DNA of 6,360 nt, taken from Chloroflexota bacterium. GTDB taxonomy: Bacteria; Chloroflexota; Anaerolineae; UBA4142. The translations under genes and the position numbers were made by a program. Of the stretch, positions 1 to 5,054 are shown piece by piece. The notes below the pieces were generated by a model. That model searched no databases and was not told the DNA's origin. It saw nothing but the letters and a program-made list of their open reading frames with translations. Where the stretch lies: the NCBI GenBank assembly GCA_016199405.1, contig JACQGS010000017.1, forward strand, positions 1-6,360, written 5' to 3'. Position 1 is the stretch's first letter. Each line of letters starts with the position of its first letter.

Positions 1-25
1 GCGCTAGAGAGCGCTTCCCCCCTTT
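1..25 (-). other. Hairpin cut by the left window edge, possible start of a terminator
   Basis: Positions 1-14 form a 5-bp stem (GCGCT/AGCGC) with a 4-base loop. On the minus strand this follows thiB and is preceded by a run of six G (16-22 region). If the bases left of the window continue with the complement (TTCCCCCC), this would be a long hairpin and a plausible end or attenuator of the thiB transcript. The decisive bases are outside the window, so this is only a hint. No open reading frame with a start codon runs off the left edge in 1-59. Confidence 0.2.
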
Positions 26-59
26 ATGAAATTGTGATGTACCGAGACTGCTAGCAATT

Positions 60-1229
60 TTACCGCAACACAGCCGTCGTCCACGCATTGATCCATTTTT
101 CACGGTTCGCGTCGATCTGATCAACGGAGAGCGTCGCGGCTTTTTTGGGCCGCTCGGCGAATTGAAAAAAGTCCGGCAGTTTGGCGTCGCTGCGCGCCGG
201 AAACACAAACATTTGCGCCGGCACATCTTCCTGAAATCGCGGCGAGATCATAAAATCAATGAATTTCTGCGCGAGTTGGGGATTCTTCGCTCCGCTCAGA
301 ACGCCGGCAAATTCAATTTGCCGAAAGCACGCGTTATCCCCGAGTACATTGCCGGTGGGCGGCTCTTTCGCTTTGCCGCCGGAAAAGAAAACTTCTGCCG
401 CCGGACTCGTCGCGTAACTCACGACGAGCGGGCGATCGCCTTTGCCGCCCCACGTTGACTTGTTATAGTACGCGTCTTCCCAACCTTCGGAAATCGCGAC
501 GTTATTCGCGCGCAGTTGTTTCCAAAAATCCAGATACTTGTCCTCGCCAAAACTTGCAACGGTGGCGAGCAAGAACGCGAGACCGGGCGAAGAAGTTGCC
601 GGATTTTCGACGACGAGCAGACCCTTGTAATCCGAATTCGTCAGATCGGCGAGCCGCGTCGGCGGAGCGAGCTTGTGGTCGCCGAACCATTTTTTGTCAT
701 AGTTCAAGCACACATCGCCGTAATCAATCGGCGTGACGCGATTCTGCGGATCGAGTTTGAATTCCGCCGGAATTTTCGCCGCGTCTTTAGCCGCATACGC
801 CGCGAAAATATTTTCTTTGAGCGCGCGGCTCAAGAATGTATTGTCCACGCCAAAGAAAACATCCGCGAGCGGATTGTTTTTGGTGAGAATCGCGCGATTC
901 AATGCCGCGCCGGCATCGCCGGCTTTGAGAATTCGCACCTTGGCGTTATTCGCTTTTTCAAATTCGCGAATCACCTCCTCGCTCGCCGCGAAGGAACTGT
1001 GCGTTAGCACGATCAGTTCGCCTTCGCCGGGCGCGAGCGTTGGCGTCGGTGTCGCCGTCGGGCGCGCGCGCGTCGCGGTCGCCGCCGGCGCGGCGGCAGT
1101 CGGCGCGACGACCGTCGCTGGCGTTGCGACCGGCGCGATTGTGGGCGCGGGCGCGGCAGTTGGCGCGGCGCACGCGGCAAGCGGTAGCGAGAGAACGAGA
1201 ACCGCGAAAATGATTTGTCTTGCTTTCAT
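60..1229 (-). CDS. thiB: Thiamine ABC transporter, substrate-binding lipoprotein
   Basis: This 389-residue protein is the extracytoplasmic thiamine-capturing component of a ThiBPQ-type ABC importer. Residues 1-20 are a lipoprotein signal peptide with lipobox LAAC (Cys20 lipidated). Residues 21-66 are a low-complexity Ala/Pro/Thr tether, as often seen in Chloroflexota binding proteins. The periplasmic-binding fold runs from about 70 to 389. It matches my recollection of E. coli ThiB/TbpA along its length: ADVFFGVDN (122-130), ATSSPGLAFLLA (211-222), SEGWEDAYY (247-255), VVSYATSPA (269-277), FMISPRFQ (326-333), and a C-terminal REKWINAW segment. The ATG at 1229 has an excellent ribosome site (AAGGAGG, 5 bases upstream). 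It is the second gene behind the TPP riboswitch and thiN, which independently supports thiamine as ligand. The long tether adds about 50 residues to the usual family length. Permease and ATPase genes are not seen and should lie left of the window. Confidence 0.93.
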   Translation of the reverse strand: MKARQIIFAVLVLSLPLAACAAPTAAPAPTIAPVATPATVVAPTAAAPAATATRARPTATPTPTLAPGEGELIVLTHSSFAASEEVIREFEKANNAKVRILKAGDAGAALNRAILTKNNPLADVFFGVDNTFLSRALKENIFAAYAAKDAAKIPAEFKLDPQNRVTPIDYGDVCLNYDKKWFGDHKLAPPTRLADLTNSDYKGLLVVENPATSSPGLAFLLATVASFGEDKYLDFWKQLRANNVAISEGWEDAYYNKSTWGGKGDRPLVVSYATSPAAEVFFSGGKAKEPPTGNVLGDNACFRQIEFAGVLSGAKNPQLAQKFIDFMISPRFQEDVPAQMFVFPARSDAKLPDFFQFAERPKKAATLSVDQIDANREKWINAWTTAVLR

Positions 1230-1254
1230 ATTTGCCTCCTTGGGCAGAGTGAGG

Positions 1255-1331
1255 ATTGGTAATTGGTAATTGGTAATTGGAGATTGGAAGTTGGATGTTG
1301 GATGTTAGATGTTGGATGTTGGAAGTTGGTT
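1255..1331. repeat. Tandem heptanucleotide array, 11 units, thiN-thiB spacer
   Basis: Eleven uninterrupted 7-base units of the form RTTRGNN (plus strand) fill the 100-base gap between thiN and thiB: three ATTGGTA, then ATTGGAG, ATTGGAA, two GTTGGAT, GTTAGAT, GTTGGAT, GTTGGAA and GTTGGTT. The last unit runs into the thiN stop codon (1330-1332). The units drift gradually along the array, as expected from local duplication followed by point mutation. Heptameric short tandem repeats of this kind are known from filamentous cyanobacteria (STRR families); relatedness to those is not claimed. The remaining spacer (1230-1254) holds the thiB ribosome site. Confidence 0.95.
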
Positions 1332-1959
1332 ATTCATGGAGTAGATGCACGATCAGCAATGTCCCGCCTTGCACGCGCACGCGTGCGCGCGGTGCGGTCA
1401 GAACATTGCTGATGCCGCGCGATGAATTTTGCATGAGCGTCTCGGCGCGCAAAGGATATTCCAGCCCTTCGGTCTCAACTCCTTCGACGCTTTCAGTCAT
1501 TGGAATCAACGATACGACCTCACCGATTTTGCCGACGATTTCGGTCTCGCCGCGCGTGATCCACAGATCGCTCGTGGCAGTTGCGATCCGAACGCGTTCA
1601 TCGCGCAAGAGCAAATAAATGTTCGCGAGCATTTGGTCGATCCGCCCGCCGAGCGCGGCGAGGATCGTGATTTGATCGGATTTGCGTTCGCGCGCAAGAT
1701 CGAGCGCAAGCTCGAGATCGGTTTGGTCTTTGGCGCGCGGATGTTGAATTTTCTCGACGCGCGCCGTGTCGAGCCATTGCGCGGTATCGGCGTCGAGCGA
1801 ATCGAAATCGCCGATGATGATATGCGGCGGAACCGAAAGATGGACGTGGGCGTTGCGCGCACCGCCATTTGCTGCGAGGCGTAGATCGGCAGATGCCCAT
1901 AATGCGCGGAGGCGCGGATCATTCTCAAATTCGCCATTCGCGATGATGACTGTTTTCAT
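1330..1959 (-). CDS. thiN: Thiamine pyrophosphokinase
   Basis: The 209-residue enzyme transfers pyrophosphate from ATP to thiamine, giving thiamine pyrophosphate (TPP) in the cytoplasm. Family motifs are all present: NGG (31-33), GDFDS (50-54), KDQTDLELAL (77-86, with the acidic Mg/ATP-binding Asp residues), LGGRIDQMLAN (103-113) and a C-terminal GISN (182-185) in the thiamine-binding domain. Length is typical of bacterial forms. The ATG at 1959 is chosen because the protein family begins close to the first strand (MKTVIIANGE). The longer in-frame TTG at 1983 lies inside the riboswitch terminator stem. No good Shine-Dalgarno precedes the ATG; the only purine run nearby is GGG about 2-5 bases upstream. 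It is the first gene behind the TPP riboswitch and is probably co-transcribed with thiB, so its own product represses it. Confidence 0.94.
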   Translation of the reverse strand: MKTVIIANGEFENDPRLRALWASADLRLAANGGARNAHVHLSVPPHIIIGDFDSLDADTAQWLDTARVEKIQHPRAKDQTDLELALDLARERKSDQITILAALGGRIDQMLANIYLLLRDERVRIATATSDLWITRGETEIVGKIGEVVSLIPMTESVEGVETEGLEYPLRAETLMQNSSRGISNVLTAPRARVRVQGGTLLIVHLLHE

Positions 1960-1964
1960 AGCCC

Positions 1965-1994
1965 AAAAAAGAACGCCGCCCAATCTGGGCGGCG
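1965..1994 (-). terminator. Intrinsic terminator of the TPP riboswitch (expression platform)
   Basis: On the minus strand, CGCCGCCC (1994-1987), a 5-base loop and GGGCGGCG (1981-1974) make a perfect 8-bp GC stem. It is followed by the U-rich run UUCUUUUUU (1973-1965). The run ends only 5 bases before the thiN ATG. Its place directly behind the TPP aptamer and before the coding region points to transcriptional attenuation: TPP bound, terminator forms, thiN-thiB off. I could not identify a convincing antiterminator by eye. Confidence 0.88.
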
Positions 1995-2014
1995 AGAAAT
2001 TTCCTTGAAAAATT

Positions 2015-2101
2015 TCCTACGCTGGCATTACCCAGGTCAGGTTCAACGGGTCGGCAACTCTAGTTGCCCTCTCAGCCCGGAAAAACCGAGCTCCCCGATA
2101 T
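2015..2101 (-). ncRNA. TPP riboswitch (THI element) aptamer
   Basis: The conserved THI-box sequence is read on the minus strand. GGGGAGC begins the 5' arm (2096-2090), followed by CUGAGAGGG (2075-2067, pyrimidine-sensing helix). An optional variable hairpin GGCAAC/GUUGCC (2068-2053) comes next, then ACCCGUUGAACCUGACC and the pyrophosphate-sensing core CUGGGUAAUGCCAGCG (2035-2020), ending GUAGGAAA. These strings are nearly diagnostic for the class. The gene context (thiamine kinase and thiamine-binding protein) agrees. The closing P1 helix looks weak by eye, so the outer boundaries are approximate. Confidence 0.97.
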
Positions 2102-2117
2102 GTATTCTTACACGCCA

Positions 2118-2146
2118 AGTGTAGCACGCGAGCGAGACGCTGTCAA
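2118..2146 (-). promoter_or_regulatory. Sigma-70-type promoter for the riboswitch-thiN-thiB transcript
   Basis: On the minus strand TTGACA (2146-2141), a perfect -35 box, is separated by exactly 17 bp from TACACT (2123-2118), a 4-of-6 -10 box. Transcription would start near 2111, about 10 bases before the aptamer, leaving almost no extra leader. Position and spacing fit the riboswitch exactly. Confidence 0.85.
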
Positions 2147-2174
2147 GCCGCGCGAAAATAATCTTGCATTCGAG

Positions 2175-2203
2175 TTGGCGATAAAAATAAAGTATGCTAA
2201 AAT
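2175..2203 (+). promoter_or_regulatory. Extended -10 promoter for tRNA-Gln
   Basis: TTGGCG (2175-2180), a 17-bp spacer and TAAAAT (2198-2203), preceded by TGC (2195-2197, the extended -10 motif). Predicted start is about 2210, only about 5 bases before the mature tRNA. It is back to back with the riboswitch promoter; the two -35 boxes are 28 bp apart. Confidence 0.75.
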
Positions 2204-2214
2204 AGATTCCGCGA

Positions 2215-2285
2215 TGGGAGATGGTGCAACGGTAGCACGGCTGATTCTGGATCAGTTAATCGTGGTTCGAATCCACGTCTCCCAG
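2215..2285 (+). tRNA. tRNA-Gln (anticodon CTG)
   Basis: A full cloverleaf folds by eye. The acceptor stem is TGGGAGA (2215-2221) with TCTCCCA (2278-2284), 7 bp. The D stem is GTGC/GCAC. The anticodon stem is GCTGA/TCAGT (2240-2244, 2252-2256) around loop TTCTGGA, with anticodon CTG at 2247-2249 reading CAG. The T stem is CGTGG/CCACG around TTCGAAT (2266-2272). The discriminator is G2285. The U1-A72 end pair is the glutamine identity feature known from E. coli. The 3' CCA is not encoded (TAA follows), so it must be added by tRNA nucleotidyltransferase. Confidence 0.97.
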
Positions 2286-2295
2286 TAAATCGAAT

Positions 2296-2326
2296 CCTCG
2301 TGTCGCTGGATTGGCACGAGGTTTTT
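2296..2326 (+). terminator. Intrinsic terminator after tRNA-Gln
   Basis: CCTCGTGTC (2296-2304) pairs with GGCACGAGG (2313-2321), a 9-bp stem with one G-T pair, around an 8-base loop. It is followed by TTTTT (2322-2326). It lies 10 bases after the tRNA end and so ends a monocistronic tRNA transcript, at least partly; the downstream small gene has no visible promoter of its own. Confidence 0.88.
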
Positions 2327-2356
2327 GTTGAAGGAAATTATCGGATTGAGACCGCC

Positions 2357-2662
2357 ATGCCCAGTTCAAAAATTCTATTGTCCTACAACATACCGCCCGA
2401 ACGGCATGAAACCTATATGCGTTTCATGATCAATCAGTTCATTCCAGCATTGCATACGGTGGGGCTGATGAATATTGGGGTGTGGCAGACGGTATACGGA
2501 AAATATCCAGCTCGCTTGCTCGTATTTGTGGCGGACGATGAGGACACGCTCGAGAACGCCTTGGATAGCGACGTGTGGAAAAAAATGGAAGGGGAACTCA
2601 AGCCGATGATTACAAACTATACTTGTCGCGTCGTGGCGTACGAGCCGGGCTTTCAGTTTTGA
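2357..2662 (+). CDS. Small protein, probable dimeric alpha-beta barrel fold, function unknown
   Basis: I do not recognise this 101-residue protein as a named family. The predicted order is: strand (KILLSYNIP, 5-13), amphipathic helix (ERHETYMRFMINQFIPALHTVG, about 15-36), strand (MNIGVWQTVYG, 38-48), strand (RLLVFVAD, 53-60), helix (LENALDSDVWKKMEGELKPMI, 65-85), strand (YTCRVVAYEP, 88-97). That beta-alpha-beta-beta-alpha-beta pattern is typical of the ferredoxin-like dimeric barrel superfamily (monooxygenase, EthD, NIPSNAP-type proteins). No signal peptide or membrane segment is seen. The ATG at 2357 is preferred: the longer GTG start at 2300 lies inside the tRNA terminator stem. The ribosome site is poor. 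A strong terminator follows 42 bases after the stop. The intact frame and protein-like composition argue it is real. Confidence 0.75.
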   Translation: MPSSKILLSYNIPPERHETYMRFMINQFIPALHTVGLMNIGVWQTVYGKYPARLLVFVADDEDTLENALDSDVWKKMEGELKPMITNYTCRVVAYEPGFQF

Positions 2663-2703
2663 GCTCGAAATATTATCGGCATGCGAATTCCAAGTCGAAT
2701 GAG

Positions 2704-2736
2704 ATCGGCGAGAGGATTGCCCTCTCGCCGATTTTG
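2704..2736 (+). terminator. Strong intrinsic terminator after the small barrel-like gene
   Basis: A perfect 12-bp stem, ATCGGCGAGAGG (2704-2715) with CCTCTCGCCGAT (2721-2732), has a 5-base loop and is followed by TTTTGTTGTTT. The T run is on the plus-strand side only, so it serves the plus-strand gene, though the stem may also hinder transcription arriving from the convergent minus-strand operon, whose last gene stops at 2741. Confidence 0.92.
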
Positions 2737-2740
2737 TTGT

Positions 2741-3202
2741 TTACTTGCTATCTTGCCATTCTTGAATGGCAAGTTGAATTTCACGCCGCAATTTGGTATC
2801 GGGAATTTCCTCCACGCTATTGAAAGTCCGATCACCAAGAACAATTTCTAACGAGTCGTCCGCTTTCTTGTTCATCGTGAACACATCGCGATAGCCGGCG
2901 CGATTCAAACGACGTTGCGCAATCGCGACGATCTCTTGAACAAAGTCACGTGGCGGTGTCGTTTGGATGCCGAAACCTTCCGCCTCGCCCGCTTCGAATC
3001 CGAAAGAGACGCGAACTTTGCCATCCAGCAAATTGCCTGTGAGCATCGTGAACATGTCGCCCGGCATTATGGATGCATTCGAATTTGGCGGTGGTTCAGG
3101 CAATGCATATTGTGTTCCACAATACAGGCAGCGTAGCCAGTTGCGATCAAGCGGCGCGCCGCAATTGTCGCATTCCAATGCAATCGGTTTGAATTGATCC
3201 AT
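2741..3202 (-). CDS. Zinc-ribbon protein of unknown function
   Basis: This 153-residue protein begins with a four-cysteine zinc ribbon: C11-x2-C14 and C25-x2-C28. A Pro-rich hinge follows (34-40), then a soluble domain of about 110 residues that I do not recognise. The tail (LRREIQLAIQEWQDSK) is a charged helix. There is no signal peptide or membrane segment, so it should be cytoplasmic. Two in-frame ATGs (3208 and 3202) each have a GGAGG about 9 bases upstream; 3202 (MDQFKPI) is given, 3208 would add two residues. A TTG at 3232 is less likely. It follows ctaA-ctaB by 55 bases on the same strand with no terminator between, so it is probably the last gene of the oxidase operon, but nothing in its sequence proves a role in oxidase assembly. 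Confidence 0.82.
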   Translation of the reverse strand: MDQFKPIALECDNCGAPLDRNWLRCLYCGTQYALPEPPPNSNASIMPGDMFTMLTGNLLDGKVRVSFGFEAGEAEGFGIQTTPPRDFVQEIVAIAQRRLNRAGYRDVFTMNKKADDSLEIVLGDRTFNSVEEIPDTKLRREIQLAIQEWQDSK

Positions 3203-3257
3203 GCGCATTCCCCTCCGCCTCCACGCCGGCAATTCCTCAAGTTAGCCGCGTGAATAA

Positions 3258-5048
3258 TCAAATCAGACTGCGATCAATCACCATCGCGAGAAATAGTAAC
3301 GCCAGATACGCGTTGGAGTACATATACAACCGGCGCGCCGATTGCTTGGACGCGTCGCGATTTAAACGCGCGGCAAGCACCACAAACCAAATCCCCAGCG
3401 CGAGCGCCAGCCCCAAATAAAACCCGCCCAATTCATTCAGCGAGAACGGAATCAGCGTAATTGCTACCAGCAGCAATGAATACAGAAAAATTTGACGATA
3501 CGTTTCCGTTTCGCCCCACGCCGCCGGCATCATCGGAATGCCGACGCGCGTGTAATCTTTGGTTAGCATCAGCATCAATGCCCATGTGTGCGGCGGTGTC
3601 CAATAAAAAATAATCAGGAAGAGATAAATGGCAAACAGATTCAATTCGTTCGTCACCGCTGCCCATCCGACGAGCGGCGGCAGCGCGCCCGCCGCGCCGC
3701 CGATGACGATATTCTGCGCGCTCGCGCGTTTAAGCACTTTGGTATAAATCCCAGCATAATAAACGATGCCAGCAAACGCGAGCGCCGCGCTCAACCCATT
3801 CACGAAAACCGATAGCACGACCACCGACGCGAAGCAGAGCGATAACGCGAAAATCAGCGCGGCGCGCGGCGTCACGCGTCCGTTCGGCAGAGGGCGCTGA
3901 GAAGTGCGCGCCATTTGCTTATCCACCGCGCGATCGATGTACGAGTTGAGCGCGTTCGCGCCGCCCGCCGCGCACGCGCCGCCGAGTAACGTGAAAAATA
4001 AAATCGGCAAGGGCGGCATACCGCGCGCCGCGACGAACATCGCGCACGCGGTTGTGACGAGCAGGAGGACGACGATCCAGGGTTTGGTCAACAGAACGTA
4101 ATTAGAGATTAGAGATTGGAGATTGGAGCGATGTGAACGCGGCAACGGCGCTTGTTCTGCGTCGCGCGCCGCGCCTTGATAGGCGAGCACTGTGAAGACA
4201 ACCATCGCACCCCAGAATGCGGCGGCGGCGGCGAGATGCGCGAGATTCAGCGAGACGGGGAATTGCGAAAACACATTCAACGCGCCAATAATAATTTGCG
4301 CGATGAATAACATCACCGCAACTGCCCCCGCGCGGATCAGCGCGCGATGATGCTGATGCGCGCGCCCTGCCGCGTGGAATGTGTAAAGGATCAACACGCC
4401 GATCAAGCCAGCGATCACGCGATGCAACATCGCGATTTGCGGAAACAATCCATCCGGAAGAATCTGATCGTTGCAGAGGGGCCAGGTGGCGCAGGTAAAG
4501 CCAGCAAAAGTGCCGGTCACGATCGTGCCGGAAACAATCAGCAGAAAAGTTCCGGCAAGACTCGCGCGCGCGAGCCGGCGCAAATGCTGATCGTCGGCAT
4601 TGCCGGCAATGGCTGGCGCGGGGCGAAAGGCGAACGTCGTTGCGATCAAGAGCGCGGCAAAGATGAGCATCGCGTTCGAAAGATGCACCGCGACAATCGT
4701 CGGCGGGAGCTGGAGCAAAACGGTAAGCCCGCCCACGAGAATTTGCACGACGAGCAATATCAGCGCGGCAAGCGAAGGCAGAAAAATAAATCTATGCGCG
4801 CGCAGTTTTCGCCACGCATAAACGGCGGCGGCGACAATAAGAATAGTTGTGAGCGTTGCGGCAAGGCGATGTGTATACTCGATCAATGTCGGTAGGTCGA
4901 AGGGCGGAATGATTTGCCCATGACAGAGGGGCCAATCGGGACAGCCCAAGCCGGAGCCGCTCAAGCGCACGACGCCGCCCAACCCAATGAGGACAAAGGT
5001 CGCACAATCCGCGGCAATGATGAGTCGTTTGAAGTTAATGCTGATCAA
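3258..5048 (-). CDS. ctaA/ctaB: Fused heme A synthase (CtaA/Cox15) - protoheme IX farnesyltransferase (CtaB/Cox10)
   Basis: This 596-residue membrane protein should carry out both steps from heme b to heme a. Residues 1-291 are CtaA (heme O to heme A): E57-x2-H60 (EYTHR), H122, H209 (MLHR) and H271 are the expected heme-ligand/active-site residues. Cysteine pairs C36/C42 and C186/C192 lie in matching extracytoplasmic loops of the two half-domains (DWPLC and TWPLC). Residues 317-596 are CtaB (heme B to heme O), a UbiA-type prenyltransferase: N368-x3-D372-x3-D376 (NSYIDRAVDKQ), YTKVLKR (435-441), WTPPHTW (483-489) and D498. Each half has its normal length and all key residues. The linker (about 292-316) contains residues encoded by a heptamer array. 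Start is TTG at 5048, with GGAG 9 bases upstream overlapping the end of ctaG; the gap is 6 bases. To my recollection, fusions of these two enzymes exist in a few lineages (e.g. Thermus). Confidence 0.95.
   Translation of the reverse strand: MISINFKRLIIAADCATFVLIGLGGVVRLSGSGLGCPDWPLCHGQIIPPFDLPTLIEYTHRLAATLTTILIVAAAVYAWRKLRAHRFIFLPSLAALILLVVQILVGGLTVLLQLPPTIVAVHLSNAMLIFAALLIATTFAFRPAPAIAGNADDQHLRRLARASLAGTFLLIVSGTIVTGTFAGFTCATWPLCNDQILPDGLFPQIAMLHRVIAGLIGVLILYTFHAAGRAHQHHRALIRAGAVAVMLFIAQIIIGALNVFSQFPVSLNLAHLAAAAAFWGAMVVFTVLAYQGAARDAEQAPLPRSHRSNLQSLISNYVLLTKPWIVVLLLVTTACAMFVAARGMPPLPILFFTLLGGACAAGGANALNSYIDRAVDKQMARTSQRPLPNGRVTPRAALIFALSLCFASVVVLSVFVNGLSAALAFAGIVYYAGIYTKVLKRASAQNIVIGGAAGALPPLVGWAAVTNELNLFAIYLFLIIFYWTPPHTWALMLMLTKDYTRVGIPMMPAAWGETETYRQIFLYSLLLVAITLIPFSLNELGGFYLGLALALGIWFVVLAARLNRDASKQSARRLYMYSNAYLALLFLAMVIDRSLI
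4101..4128. repeat. Tandem heptamer array, 4 units, inside the ctaA/ctaB linker
   Basis: On the plus strand two ATTAGAG units (4101-4114) are followed by two ATTGGAG units (4115-4128). They are perfect within each pair and differ by one base between pairs. On the coding strand these read as CTCCAAT twice then CTCTAAT twice and encode the linker stretch from about S308 to N316 between the CtaA and CtaB domains. The unit ATTGGAG also occurs in the thiN-thiB spacer array (1276-1282). Confidence 0.95.
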
Positions 5049-5054
5049 TGCGAT

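Noticed and set aside
733..1269. Open frame of 178 codons on the plus strand, Ala/Val/Gly-rich
   Set aside because: It is the antisense of thiB, and its repetitive part is the complement of the Ala/Pro/Thr tether. The thiB frame has clear homology, lipobox and ribosome site.
1255..1331. Possible CRISPR array
   Set aside because: Units are 7 bases, directly adjacent with no spacers, and diverge gradually; this is a simple tandem repeat.
1429..1884. Open frame of 151 codons on the plus strand
   Set aside because: Antisense to thiN, whose catalytic motifs are intact in the minus-strand frame.
1960..1983. N-terminal extension of thiN to a TTG at 1983
   Set aside because: The start would lie inside the terminator stem of the riboswitch, with no ribosome site at proper distance; the extension (GGVLFWA) is not part of the enzyme fold.
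2300..2356. N-terminal extension of the small barrel-like gene to a GTG at 2300
   Set aside because: The start falls within the tRNA terminator hairpin, and the first predicted strand begins only after the ATG at 2357.
4347..4895. Open frame of 182 codons on the plus strand
   Set aside because: Antisense to the CtaA domain. The product is charged and low-complexity without recognisable motifs, a shadow of hydrophobic codons.
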